DNA from: Bradyrhizobium symbiodeficiens
Lineage (GTDB): Bacteria > Pseudomonadota > Alphaproteobacteria > Rhizobiales > Xanthobacteraceae
Reading direction: 5' to 3'
DNA: 64,000 bases
Assembly (NCBI RefSeq): GCF_002266465.3
Contig: NZ_CP029427.2
Location: forward strand, 186,001-250,000
How positions within the stretch are numbered: the stretch's first letter is position 1; each line of letters begins with the position of its first letter. The position numbers were made by a program, and so were the translations under genes. The notes beneath the pieces are model-generated. The model made no database searches, was not told the origin of the DNA, and saw only the letters and a program-made list of their open reading frames with translations. This document shows positions 49,410 to 58,083 of the stretch, one piece after another.

Positions 49410-50309
49410 ATGGCGAGTTGGTTCTACGCATCCGAGGGCAAGCAGCAGGGGCCCTTTCCGGAAGGGCAATTCCGCGATCTCGTCGCCCAGGGCGTCGTGC
49501 GCCCGGATACGCTGGTCTGGTCCGAGGGCATGGCAGGCTGGCAGAAGGCCGCCGAGATCCCCGGCCTGGTCGGGGGCGGCGGCGCGCCGCCGATGATCCC
49601 TGCGGGCGGCCCGCCGATGATGGGCTCCGGTGGCTATGCCGGCGGCGGAGGCGGAGTCGCCGGATCGCTGGCAGTCGATTTCGGCATCCTCGAGTTCACC
49701 TGGCGCACGCTCGTGCTGCTGATCGGTTCGTGCTTCGTGATCCCGGTGCCGTGGCTGTTCGTCTGGTACACGAAATGGATCGTGTCCTGCGTGAAGGTCC
49801 CGGGACGGCCGAATCTCAGCTTCACCGGCAACGCGATGGCGATCGTGCCCTGGTTTTTCGGCTTCATCGTTCTGGCGATCGCGATCGGCTTCATCGGCAG
49901 CCAATTGCTGAGCAATCTGCTGTTCATCGTCCAGCTCGTGCTCTATTGGCTTCTGGTCAAATGGATGGTCGCGAACCTCGCATCCAACGGGCAGCCGTTG
50001 GGCCTGAGCTTCACCGGCTCGATCTGGGCCTATGTCGGCTGGAATCTGCTGTTCGCAATTTCCATCATCACCATCGTCGGCTGGGCCTGGGTCGCTGCAG
50101 CCCAGATGCGCTGGTTCTGCCGCAGCATCGAAGGCACGCGGCGCGAGATCGCATTCAAGGGCAGTGGTCTCGACATCCTCTGGCGCGGCATCGTCGCCGC
50201 GATCCTGTGCAGCCTCATCATCCCGATTCCGTGGGTGTATCGCTGGATCATGAACTGGTTCGCATCGGAGACCGTTCTCGCGCCGCGCGGGTCGCAGGCG
50301 GCCATGTGA
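49410..50309 (+). CDS. GYF_2-domain membrane protein, paralogue 1
   Basis: 299 aa. Residues 1-50 are a GYF_2 (DUF4339) domain: WFYASEGKQQGPFPEGQFRDLVAQGVVRPDTLVWSEGMAGWQKAAEIPGL. A Gly/Pro linker is followed by about six hydrophobic segments. Three similar repeats each carry an h-F-x-G motif (LSFTGNAM, LSFTGSIW, IAFKGSGL), in the manner of the YjgN/DUF898 family. The function is unknown. It starts with ATG at 49410; earlier in-frame codons lack homology. Confidence 0.75.
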   Translation: MASWFYASEGKQQGPFPEGQFRDLVAQGVVRPDTLVWSEGMAGWQKAAEIPGLVGGGGAPPMIPAGGPPMMGSGGYAGGGGGVAGSLAVDFGILEFTWRTLVLLIGSCFVIPVPWLFVWYTKWIVSCVKVPGRPNLSFTGNAMAIVPWFFGFIVLAIAIGFIGSQLLSNLLFIVQLVLYWLLVKWMVANLASNGQPLGLSFTGSIWAYVGWNLLFAISIITIVGWAWVAAAQMRWFCRSIEGTRREIAFKGSGLDILWRGIVAAILCSLIIPIPWVYRWIMNWFASETVLAPRGSQAAM

Positions 50310-50341
50310 CGGCTGCTGGCGTTCGGTAGCGAGCAGACGAG

Positions 50342-51190
50342 ATGTCGAACAGAATCTGGTTTCACGCATCTGAAGGCCAGCAGAAGGGTCCGTTTCCGGA
50401 GGCGCAGTTCCGCGATCTGATCGCGCGGGGAATCGTGCGATCGGATACGCTGGTTTGGACCGAAGGGATGGCGGGCTGGCAGAAGGCCGGCGCGGTACCC
50501 GGTCTCGTCCCCGGCGGGTCGCCTGCGGTGGCTTCGAGCGGCGACAGCGGAGGCCGGCTGTCGGTCGACCTGCCGCTGTGGTCGTTCCTTGGATGGTGCA
50601 TCCTGCTGGTGATCGGCAACGCCGTCGTAGTGCCGGCTCCATGGACCGCCACCGGCTACTACCGTTGGCTCTTCCCTCGCGTGCACGTTCCGCAGCGGCC
50701 GAACATCAGCTTCACCGGCCAGGTCGGCGATATCTGGTACGTCTTCGTTGCGATGGCGCTGGCGGGCTATGCCGGGCTCGTCCACGACCTGTTTCAGCTT
50801 GCGGCGATTCCGCTCCAGGCCTTCCTGTCCTGGATGGTGATGCGCTGGGTGGTCGCCAATCTCAGCTCGAACGGTCAGCCGATTCCGATGACGTTCAACG
50901 GCAGCCCATGGGCCTTCATCGGCTGGCAGCTCCTGATGTTTCTCGCCATGTTCACGATCATCGGCTGGGCCTGGGTCATGGCCGCATGGATGCGCTGGAT
51001 CTGTCGCAACATCGCGGGAACGCGGCGCGAGATGATCTTCGTGGGCACCGGCCTTCAGCTGCTGTGGCGAACCCTCGCATTCGGTTTCGGCTGCTTTCTG
51101 ATCATTCCGATTCCGTGGCTGCTGCGCTGGTACTTCACGTGGACCATGGCGCAGTTCGAGCTTGTGCAACGCCCGGGGGCAGCACGCTAG
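50342..51190 (+). CDS. GYF_2-domain membrane protein, paralogue 2
   Basis: 282 aa, same layout as its neighbour: GYF_2 (IWFHASEGQQKGPFPEAQFRDLIARG) and three h-F-x-G repeats (ISFTGQVG, MTFNGSPW, MIFVGTGL). Tandem duplicates, 32 nt apart, probably co-transcribed. It overlaps the convergent tesB stop by 4 nt. Confidence 0.75.
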   Translation: MSNRIWFHASEGQQKGPFPEAQFRDLIARGIVRSDTLVWTEGMAGWQKAGAVPGLVPGGSPAVASSGDSGGRLSVDLPLWSFLGWCILLVIGNAVVVPAPWTATGYYRWLFPRVHVPQRPNISFTGQVGDIWYVFVAMALAGYAGLVHDLFQLAAIPLQAFLSWMVMRWVVANLSSNGQPIPMTFNGSPWAFIGWQLLMFLAMFTIIGWAWVMAAWMRWICRNIAGTRREMIFVGTGLQLLWRTLAFGFGCFLIIPIPWLLRWYFTWTMAQFELVQRPGAAR

Positions 51191-52050
51191 GACTTCCGCT
51201 CGCGCACGGAGCCTTCCTGCGCCACAGAGGCGACCAGCGTCCCGTCCGGCTTGAAGATCGAGCCGCGGGTCAAGCCGCGACCGCCGCGCGCGCTCGGCGA
51301 ATCCTGGGCGTAGAGCAGCCATTCGTCGGCGCGGAACGGGCGGTGAAACCACATCGCGTGATCGAGGCTGGCCGGCATCATGCGCTTGTCGAACAGCGTG
51401 CGGCCATAGCGCGCCATGATCGCGTCGAGCAGCGAGAAGTCCGAGGCGTAGGCGAGCGCACACATGTGCAGCGCCGGATCGTCGGGCAGTTTCGCGGCGG
51501 TCTTGATCCAGACGTGGATGCGGCCGTCATCGATCTTCTGGCCGAAATAACGGCCGAGCTCGACCGGGCGCAGCTCGATCGGGCGATCGGATTCATAATA
51601 ACGCCGGATGAACTCCGGCATCTCGCGGAACATCGGCTGCTTCGCCACCTCCTCCGCCGTGAGCTTCTCCGGCGGTGGCACGTCGGGCATCTTGTCCTGA
51701 TGGTCGAACGCACTTTCCTCCTCGGCGTGGAACGAGACCATGATCGAGAAGATCGCATTGCCGTGCTGGATCGCGGTGACGCGGCGGGTCGAATAGCTCT
51801 TGCCGTCGCGCAGGCGTTCGACCTGGTAGATGATCGGGATCTGCGGATCGCCGGGAAGGATGAAATAGCAGTGCAGCGAATGCGGCAGCCGGCCCTCGAC
51901 CGTGCGGCAGGCCGCGACCATCGCCTGCCCGATCACCTGGCCGCCGAACACCCGCTGCCAGCTGGTCTTCGGGCTGTTGCCGCGGAACAGATTCACCTCG
52001 AGCTGCTCGAGGTCGAGGATCGAAATCAGGTCGATCAGGCTTTTGGACAT
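51187..52050 (-). CDS. tesB: Acyl-CoA thioesterase II
   Basis: 287 aa double-hotdog thioesterase. N-terminal FRGNSPKTSWQRVFGGQVIGQAMVAA and C-terminal SLDHAMWFHRPFRADEWLLYAQDSPSARGGRGLTRGSIF are TesB signatures. It hydrolyses medium- and long-chain acyl-CoA. The start ATG at 52050 was chosen because upstream residues look non-homologous. Confidence 0.95.
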   Translation of the reverse strand: MSKSLIDLISILDLEQLEVNLFRGNSPKTSWQRVFGGQVIGQAMVAACRTVEGRLPHSLHCYFILPGDPQIPIIYQVERLRDGKSYSTRRVTAIQHGNAIFSIMVSFHAEEESAFDHQDKMPDVPPPEKLTAEEVAKQPMFREMPEFIRRYYESDRPIELRPVELGRYFGQKIDDGRIHVWIKTAAKLPDDPALHMCALAYASDFSLLDAIMARYGRTLFDKRMMPASLDHAMWFHRPFRADEWLLYAQDSPSARGGRGLTRGSIFKPDGTLVASVAQEGSVRERKS

Positions 52051-52186
52051 GGAGTGAGCTTCCTCGCCGTCGTTCCGGGCCATGCTCCGGAATGACACAA
52101 TGGGGCCGTTCCGCCCTTGTTTCACCGCACTGTTTCGCCCACCTCAAGTCTGCTAGCAAGACCAGGATTTGACCGGGAATTTGGGT

Positions 52187-53407
52187 ATGTCGGTACAGGG
52201 TAGCATTGTCATTGGTGGCGGCGCGTTCGCAGGGCTCGCGCTGGCCCTGGCGCTGCGACAGGGACTGGGGCCCGAGATCCCCGTCATCGTCGCCGATCCC
52301 GCGCTCGCCACCCGGCCGAGCCGCGACCCCCGCGCGACCGCGATCGTGGCCGCCTGCCGCCGCCTGTTCGAGGCGATCGGCGCCTGGGACGACGTCAAGG
52401 GCGAGGCGCAGCCGATCCTCGACATGGTCGTCACCGATTCCAAGCTGGAGGATGCCACCCGTCCGGTCTTCCTGAACTTCGCCGGCGATGTTGCACCGGG
52501 CGAGCCGTTCGCGCACATGGTCGAGAATCGCCGGCTGATCGACGCGCTGGTGGCGCGTGCGGAAGCCGAGGGCATCGACCTCCGTGCCACCACCGTGGCG
52601 TCCTACGACGCGCGTCCTGAGGGCATCGACGTGACGCTCGGTGACGGCAGTGTCGTCGCGGCAAGTCTTCTGGTCGCCGCCGATGGCGCGCGCTCAAGAT
52701 TGCGCGAGCGCGCCGGCATCGCCACCCATGGCTGGGAGTATGACCAGTCCGGCATCGTCGTGACCGTCGGCCACGAGCGCGATCACGAGGGCCGCGCCGA
52801 AGAGCATTTTCTGCCGGCGGGCCCATTCGCGATCCTGCCGCTCTCGGGCAAGCGTTCATCGCTGGTTTGGACCGAGCGCCGAGCCGAGGCCGCGCGCATC
52901 ATCGCGCTCGGCGACGACGAGTTTCACGCCGAGCTCGAGCAGCGTTTCGGCCTGCATCTCGGCGAGGTCAAGGCGCTCGACAAGCCGCGCGCGTTTCCGT
53001 TGTCCTATTTCGTCGCGCGCTCCTTCATCGCCACGCGCCTCGCGCTGGTCGGCGATGCCGCCCACGTCATCCACCCCATTGCGGGTCAGGGCCTCAACAT
53101 GGGGTTGAAGGATGTCGCCGCGCTGGCCGAAGTCGTGGTCGATGCCGCGCGGCTCGGCATGGATCTCGGCGCCGCCGACGTGCTCGAGCGCTACCAGCGC
53201 TGGCGCCGCTTCGACACCATGGCGATGGGCGTTGCCACCAACTCGCTGAACTTCCTGTTCTCCAACCAGTCGACGCTGCTGCGCACAGTCCGCGACATCG
53301 GCCTCGGCCTCGTCGACCGCGCCCCGCCGCTGAAGAACCTCTTCATCCGCCAGGCCGCCGGCCTCACGGGCGAGGTGCCAAGGTTGTTGAAGGGCGAGGC
53401 GTTGTAG
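52187..53407 (+). CDS. FAD-dependent ubiquinone-pathway hydroxylase (UbiH/UbiF/UbiL family)
   Basis: 406 aa. GxGxxG is VIGGGAFAGLALALAL, the DG motif is AADGARSRLRERAG and the GD motif is ALVGDAAHVIHPIAGQGLNMGLKD. It would hydroxylate a polyprenylated ring in ubiquinone synthesis; which position cannot be told. The ATG at 52187 lies after a GGGAA purine run. Confidence 0.92.
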   Translation: MSVQGSIVIGGGAFAGLALALALRQGLGPEIPVIVADPALATRPSRDPRATAIVAACRRLFEAIGAWDDVKGEAQPILDMVVTDSKLEDATRPVFLNFAGDVAPGEPFAHMVENRRLIDALVARAEAEGIDLRATTVASYDARPEGIDVTLGDGSVVAASLLVAADGARSRLRERAGIATHGWEYDQSGIVVTVGHERDHEGRAEEHFLPAGPFAILPLSGKRSSLVWTERRAEAARIIALGDDEFHAELEQRFGLHLGEVKALDKPRAFPLSYFVARSFIATRLALVGDAAHVIHPIAGQGLNMGLKDVAALAEVVVDAARLGMDLGAADVLERYQRWRRFDTMAMGVATNSLNFLFSNQSTLLRTVRDIGLGLVDRAPPLKNLFIRQAAGLTGEVPRLLKGEAL

Positions 53408-53408
53408 A

Positions 53409-53464
53409 GGCGAATGGGGAGTGGCGAATTGCGAGTGGTGTCCATTCGCCACTCCCTACTCGCC
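53409..53464. repeat. Inverted repeat (GGCGAATGGGGAGT type), copy 1
   Basis: GGCGAATGGGGAGTGG and ATTCGCCACTCCC form a long imperfect inverted repeat between two convergent genes. A related element lies at 62553-62623. Possible terminator function. Confidence 0.65.
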
Positions 53465-53469
53465 AAGCC

Positions 53470-53667
53470 TCAATCGATTTTCCGCGCTTCTTCCGGCAGC
53501 ATGATCGGGATCCCGTCGCGGATCGGATAAGCCAGCTTGGCGCTGCGCGAGATCAGCTCCTGCTTCGCGGAATCGAACTCCAGCGGGCCCTTGGTCAGCG
53601 GGCAGACGAGAATCTCCAGCAATTTGGGATCGACGCTGGCTTCGGGACGTTCGGTGGGGGCGTTCAT
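53470..53667 (-). CDS. Trm112 family protein
   Basis: 65 aa from the ATG preceded by [15 protein letters not shown]. The core [47 protein letters not shown] is the Trm112 (YcaR) pattern. The single Cys shows that zinc binding is lost. In bacteria these proteins may partner methyltransferases. Confidence 0.92.
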   Translation of the reverse strand: MNAPTERPEASVDPKLLEILVCPLTKGPLEFDSAKQELISRSAKLAYPIRDGIPIMLPEEARKID

Positions 53668-53766
53668 TGGAGTCTCCGGCAATCGGTTGCCTCTAGCACA
53701 GAAATCCGCGCCCGCCCATCGCGGCTGCCAAAGCGTATTCGCGTAAGGAAAACGTCAAAACAGGAT

Positions 53767-54297
53767 CTACGCGGAGACCATCGTCAAGACCTCGTCGAGC
53801 AGGGCCTGCAGCCGTGCTGCCGGTACCGGCGCGCCCGACAGGGCGAAGCCGAGAAATGTCCAATACAGGATCTGCGCCCGCGCCTGCGCGGCTGCCGGGG
53901 TGAGCCCGCGTTTTTCCAGCAACCCTTCGATATAGTCGAGCCGGCGGCGGTCGATCGCGCGCACGGCCCCTTGCGTGGCCGCATCGAAGGCCGCCCAATT
54001 GCGCACCGCGCGCTCGAGCTCGAGCCGGGCGCCGAACGACCTCCGCAGCAGCGCCTTGAGCGGTTCGTCGCTGGCGGCTTCGACATCGGCGATGATCTGC
54101 TCGGCCGCGATCTCGCGCCAGCGCTTCAGCACGGCGGCCTGGAACGCGCCGAGATCGGCGAAATGCCAATAGAAGCTGCCGCGCGACACGCCCATGGCTT
54201 TTGCCAGCGGATCGGCCTTGAGCGCGGTGAAGCCGCTCTTGGCGAGCGCCTTGAGACCTTGCTTGATCCAGTCGTCGGCGGAGAGCTGTTCGGTCAT
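53767..54297 (-). CDS. TetR-family transcriptional regulator
   Basis: 176 aa. The N-terminal HTH is GFTALKADPLAKAMGVSRGSFYWHFADLGAFQAAVL. The ligand domain is compact. Two palindromic operators lie in the 107-bp divergent gap with the next gene, so the protein likely controls itself and that gene. Ligand unknown. Confidence 0.92.
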   Translation of the reverse strand: MTEQLSADDWIKQGLKALAKSGFTALKADPLAKAMGVSRGSFYWHFADLGAFQAAVLKRWREIAAEQIIADVEAASDEPLKALLRRSFGARLELERAVRNWAAFDAATQGAVRAIDRRRLDYIEGLLEKRGLTPAAAQARAQILYWTFLGFALSGAPVPAARLQALLDEVLTMVSA

Positions 54298-54319
54298 GTC
54301 GGGTTCCCGGAGGCGAACC

Positions 54320-54333
54320 ATACACTAGTGTAT
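54320..54333. promoter_or_regulatory. TetR operator 1
   Basis: ATACACTAGTGTAT, a perfect 14-bp palindrome that abuts the -35 element TTGACA at 54333. It is 22 bp from the start of the TetR gene. Confidence 0.8.
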
Positions 54334-54361
54334 TGACAGCGCGCAGGCCAGCGCCTATGTC
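54333..54361 (+). promoter_or_regulatory. Divergent promoter of the small membrane-protein gene
   Basis: TTGACA (54333-54338), a 17-nt spacer and TATGTC (54356-54361) form a sigma-70 promoter. Operators flank it on both sides, so repression by occlusion is expected. Confidence 0.6.
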
Positions 54362-54362
54362 A

Positions 54363-54380
54363 CCATACACAGATGTATGG
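54363..54380. promoter_or_regulatory. TetR operator 2
   Basis: CCATACA-CAGA-TGTATGG, an inverted repeat immediately after the -10 element. It shares the ATACA/TGTAT half-sites with operator 1. Confidence 0.75.
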
Positions 54381-54404
54381 ACGAGTCCTTCGGGAGTCCC
54401 GACG

Positions 54405-54755
54405 ATGCGTGATCTCTTGCTTCAGTGCGCCGGCGCGCTGACGATCGTGGTGGCCGTCATCCACGGCTACCTCGGTGAGGCCAAGGTGTTCGCCCGCGCT
54501 ACCATCGAGCCCGCACGGCTTCGCACCCTGATCCGCCTGGTCTGGCAGGCCTCGACCGTCGCCTGGATCGGCGGCGGCGTGCTGCTGATCGCGGTGCCTT
54601 GGATGGGCTCGGAGACGGCGCGCCACTGGATCGTCGCCACCATGGCCTGCGTCTTCGGCTTCTCCGCGCTCGCCAACGCGTGGGCGACGCGCGGCCGGCA
54701 TTTCGGCTGGATGGCACTCAGTGCTGTCGTCGCGATGGCAGTGGCCGGCTACTAG
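54405..54755 (+). CDS. Small integral membrane protein of unknown function
   Basis: 116 aa with four TM helices (ALTIVVAVIHGYLG, ASTVAWIGGGVLLIAVPWM, TMACVFGFSALANAWA, ALSAVVAMAVAGY). No family recognised. It starts at ATG 54405, downstream of the TetR-controlled promoter, and is the likely regulated target. Confidence 0.8.
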   Translation: MRDLLLQCAGALTIVVAVIHGYLGEAKVFARATIEPARLRTLIRLVWQASTVAWIGGGVLLIAVPWMGSETARHWIVATMACVFGFSALANAWATRGRHFGWMALSAVVAMAVAGY

Positions 54756-54937
54756 CAACACGCACCGTCTGTGAGGCGTAAGGCCGCAGCGGTGTGTTGC
54801 GCACGGAGAGCACTCAGCTTTTGGCCGCCGTTAGAACTTATCTAAACGGTCCAAGCCTGAACCGGATTGACTTCAACCCCTCCTTTGCTTCCTTCGGTGC
54901 GGCTCGCGTAGCGCGCACGACAGAGGAGGAGACGTTC

Positions 54938-55216
54938 GTGAAGGTCATTCGTGTTGTTGCCATTGCACTGACGGTTGGAATGGGTATGGGGTCGGCGGCC
55001 ATGGCCGACGGGTTCAAGGATTGCACCAAGCTCGACAAGGCGTCGTGGAAGCCGGCCAGCGAGGCCGAAGCCAAGGCCAAGGCGCTCGGCTACGAGGTGC
55101 GGCGCTCCAAGATCGAAGGCTCGTGCTACGAGGTCTACGGCGTCAAGGAAGGCAAGCTGTACGAGCTGTTCTACAGCCCCGAAGATCTCAGCCTGAAGCA
55201 CACGATCGCCAAGTAA
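54938..55216 (+). CDS. Exported PepSY-domain protein
   Basis: 92 aa. A strong GGAGGAG precedes the GTG at 54938, and a signal peptide (VIRVVAIALTVGMGMGSAAMA) follows. The mature part (SWKPASEAEAKAKALGYEVRRSKIEGSCYEVYGVKEGKLYELFYSP) matches the PepSY fold. It lies before a cytochrome b gene; PepSY and cytochrome b561 genes often pair. Confidence 0.85.
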   Translation: MKVIRVVAIALTVGMGMGSAAMADGFKDCTKLDKASWKPASEAEAKAKALGYEVRRSKIEGSCYEVYGVKEGKLYELFYSPEDLSLKHTIAK

Positions 55217-55304
55217 GGCTTGAAGCAAGTCGCGGGCGGGACTGCGCAGACATGGACTGCGCAAGGCAGAGCTCGAGGATGGTCTTTGCTTGATTGAAGA
55301 AGCG

Positions 55305-55892
55305 ATGCCACAAGCGCGCGGGGTGTCCGGCGGGACCCCTGCGGATCGAACCGCTCCGCGGACGGTCGCAGTCTGGGACCTCCCGCTGCGCCTCTGGCAC
55401 TGGGCTCTCGCGGCCTGCGTTCTGGCCGCGTGGTTCACGCCCCCCGTCTACGACCGGCTTCACCGCATCGTCGGCTATGCGGTGCTGGGGCTTCTCGCCT
55501 TCCGCCTCGTCTGGGGTTTCTGGGGAAGCCGCTATTCGCGCTTCCGTATGATCAGGGTCAGGCTTCGCGCGGCACCAGGCTATCTCTGGAATCTGCGCCG
55601 CGGCATGACCGGCCGCTATATCGGACTCAATCCCGCGGGCACGGTGATGCTGGTGGCCTTGATGCTGGCGCTCGCCGTCTCGGCGATCACGGGCGCGATG
55701 TCGGTCACCACCGCCTTCTTCGGCGTCTGGTGGGTCGAGGACACCCATCACTATTCATCCGACGCCGTCATCGTTCTGGTCGTATTGCACGTGCTCGGCG
55801 TGCTGCTGATGGGACTGCTCCAGCGCGAAAGTCTGGTGCGCGCGATGATCACCGGGCGCAAGCGCATCCGCGGTCATTCGCCGGGCAAGTGA
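55305..55892 (+). CDS. Cytochrome b561-type membrane protein
   Basis: 195 aa, four TM helices. Heme-ligand candidates: His in PLRLWHWALAAC, HRIVGYAVLGL and DTHHYSSDAVIVLVVLHVLGVLLMG. It belongs to the Ni/Fe-hydrogenase-type cytochrome b family. The start ATG at 55305 is chosen; TTG 55290 is the other option. It follows the PepSY gene by 88 nt. Confidence 0.9.
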   Translation: MPQARGVSGGTPADRTAPRTVAVWDLPLRLWHWALAACVLAAWFTPPVYDRLHRIVGYAVLGLLAFRLVWGFWGSRYSRFRMIRVRLRAAPGYLWNLRRGMTGRYIGLNPAGTVMLVALMLALAVSAITGAMSVTTAFFGVWWVEDTHHYSSDAVIVLVVLHVLGVLLMGLLQRESLVRAMITGRKRIRGHSPGK

Positions 55893-55964
55893 CTCCTCGA
55901 CACTCTCTCCCCATCTCGGCCGAACTTGACCCGGGATGACGGAGTTTGAGGCGAACTTGCTCCC

Positions 55965-56642
55965 TCACTGCAACGGCGGATCGCCGCTGGTGCGCTTCTT
56001 GGCGAGGTCCATCTCGGTCACTGCGATCAGGATCTCGGCGCGGGTCTTCAGGTCCATCGCTTCCAGCATGGCCTGCTTCTCCGCGGGGCCATAGGGCGAC
56101 ATCATCGCCAGCGCGTTGACCAGGGCTTCGTTGGGCGCGCTTTCGACGCCTTCCCAGTCGACCTTGAGATTGTTGGCCTTCAGGAAGTCCGCCAGCACGG
56201 CCAGCAGCGCTTCGCGGTCGACCTCGTCCTCGCCCATGCGCGCGGTGAAGTCGTTGGCGAAGGTGAAGAAATCCACCTTGCACTGCCGGTAGGCCGTCAG
56301 CACCTCGAGCTCCTCGACCACCTTGAAGCGCGAGACGCCGGTGAGCTCGAGGATGTAACGGCCATCGCCGGATTCGGCGAGCTGGGTGATGCGGCCGACG
56401 CAGCCGACGCGGAACAACGTCGGCTTGTCGGAATTCTTCGGGGAGTGCGCGACATCAGGCTGAATCATGCCGATCAGGCGATGGCCGTCGCGGAAGGAAT
56501 CGTCGACCATCGACAGGTAGCGCGGCTCGAAGATGTTGAGCGGCATCTGGCCGCGGGGCAGCAGCAGCGCGCCCGGCAGCGGAAACACCGGAATGATCTC
56601 CGGGAGGTCGGCGGGCCCGCGATATTCGATGTTGATCGGCAT
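55965..56642 (-). CDS. LON peptidase substrate-binding domain protein
   Basis: 225 aa. The N-terminus PEIIPVFPLPGALLLPRGQMPLNIFEPRYLSMVDDSFRDGHRLIGMIQ is the PF02190 (LON substrate-binding) pattern; no protease domain. Function unproven. It is transcribed in the same direction as thioredoxin, with a repeat between. Confidence 0.92.
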   Translation of the reverse strand: MPINIEYRGPADLPEIIPVFPLPGALLLPRGQMPLNIFEPRYLSMVDDSFRDGHRLIGMIQPDVAHSPKNSDKPTLFRVGCVGRITQLAESGDGRYILELTGVSRFKVVEELEVLTAYRQCKVDFFTFANDFTARMGEDEVDREALLAVLADFLKANNLKVDWEGVESAPNEALVNALAMMSPYGPAEKQAMLEAMDLKTRAEILIAVTEMDLAKKRTSGDPPLQ

Positions 56643-56671
56643 CTGCCCGGTTCCCCCTTGGACTTGCTAGC

Positions 56672-56716
56672 GCATGATCCGGAAAAGTGTGCAGCGGCTT
56701 TCCGAACAGATCATGC
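56672..56716. repeat. Dispersed palindromic repeat (GCATGATCCGGAAAA type)
   Basis: GCATGATC (56672-56679) and GATCATGC (56709-56716) enclose CGGAAAAG...CTTTCCG. It closely resembles a repeat I know as widespread in Bradyrhizobium and Rhodopseudomonas. It lies between the thioredoxin and LON-domain genes. Confidence 0.8.
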
Positions 56717-56728
56717 TCGAAAAAGCCC

Positions 56729-57652
56729 TTACGAAAACAGGATCGTCGACAAACGCTTGCGTCCCTCGACCGTTGCATCATCCGTGCCGCCCCAGGCCTC
56801 GAAGAATTGCACCAGCTGCTTGCGGGCGCCGTCGTCGTTCCATTTGCGGTCGCGCTTGATGATCGCGAGCAGCTGCTCGGTCGCGGCCGCACGGTTGCCT
56901 TGCGCGTTCAGCGCGGTCGCCAGGTCGAATCGGGCCTGATGATCGAGCGGGTTTGCGGCGACTTTCTGTTCCAGCTCGGCGACAGGTCCGAGCGACTGCG
57001 CCTGCTCGGCGAGATCGATCGCGGTCTGCACGGCTTTCACCGCGGGGTCGTTGCGCTTGGATTCCGGCACCATGGCCAGCGTCTGCTTGGCCTGCTCCAT
57101 CGCGCCGGAGACGGCATAACATTTCGCCAGGCCAGCGAGCGCCGCGATGTTGGTGGAATCATGCTGGAGCACCTCGGCGTAAATCTGCGCTGCCGCCGCC
57201 GCATCGCCCTCGGCGAGCACGGCTTCGGCCTCCTGCAGGATCTCGGCGATATTGGGCTCGCCCGGCGCGGTCACGCCCTTGGTCAGCTTCTCGATGAAGG
57301 CGTTGAGCTGGCTCTCGGGCACCGCGCCCATGAAGCCGTCGGCCGGCTGGCCGTTGACGAAGGCGATCACGGCCGGAATCGACTGGATGCCCATCTGGCC
57401 CGGGATCGCCGGATGCTGGTCGATGTTCATCTTGACCAGCTTGACCTTGCCCTTGGCCGCCTTGACCGCCTTTTCGAGCACGGGAGTAAGCTGCTTGCAG
57501 GGACCGCACCACTCCGCCCAGAAGTCGATCAGCACCGGCTGGCGCTTCGATTCCTCGATGACGTCCTTCACGAAGGTCTGGGTGGTGGTGTCCTTGATCA
57601 GATCGGCCGCAGCCGGGTTTGCGGCTCCGTTACCCTGGTCGATGATCGTCAC
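56729..57652 (-). CDS. Thioredoxin-TPR co-chaperone (CnoX/YbbN family)
   Basis: 307 aa. Thioredoxin domain with active site WAEWCGPCKQ at about residues 45-54, then TPR-like helices in the C-terminal half (AEAVLAEGDAAAAAQIYAEVLQ). The start GTG at 57652 follows a GAGGGG box. The CxxC motif is intact, unlike E. coli CnoX, so redox activity is expected. Confidence 0.92.
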   Translation of the reverse strand: MTIIDQGNGAANPAAADLIKDTTTQTFVKDVIEESKRQPVLIDFWAEWCGPCKQLTPVLEKAVKAAKGKVKLVKMNIDQHPAIPGQMGIQSIPAVIAFVNGQPADGFMGAVPESQLNAFIEKLTKGVTAPGEPNIAEILQEAEAVLAEGDAAAAAQIYAEVLQHDSTNIAALAGLAKCYAVSGAMEQAKQTLAMVPESKRNDPAVKAVQTAIDLAEQAQSLGPVAELEQKVAANPLDHQARFDLATALNAQGNRAAATEQLLAIIKRDRKWNDDGARKQLVQFFEAWGGTDDATVEGRKRLSTILFS

Positions 57653-57926
57653 GGCATCCCCTCGTCTATGTCTGGAATCGCGGCTCTTTAGCACGTAGCC
57701 GCTTCCTATGCTTCGCTGTCGGCTCCTAGATTGGGCCGGGGCGGCCGAATTTCAATCCATTGCGGCCGATTCGCCGGTTCCGGGGCACTTTCGGGCCATT
57801 TGGCCGCATTCAGGCTCCCTATGGGGCCTCAAGAACCGAATCTAGGCCGCCGGTAGCTGTTGCATTCCCCTCCCGCTTTTGGCATACGACAGCCGTTGCC
57901 GGCGCGTCACGCGACCGACACAGGAT

Positions 57927-58001
<75 letters not shown>

Positions 58002-58083
58002 GTTTTTCCCAGAGCATCCAGCCAAACCGGGTCGGGCCGTGGTCATCCACGCCGCTGGCGGCTGAATTGGGTCCCAGTCCCAT

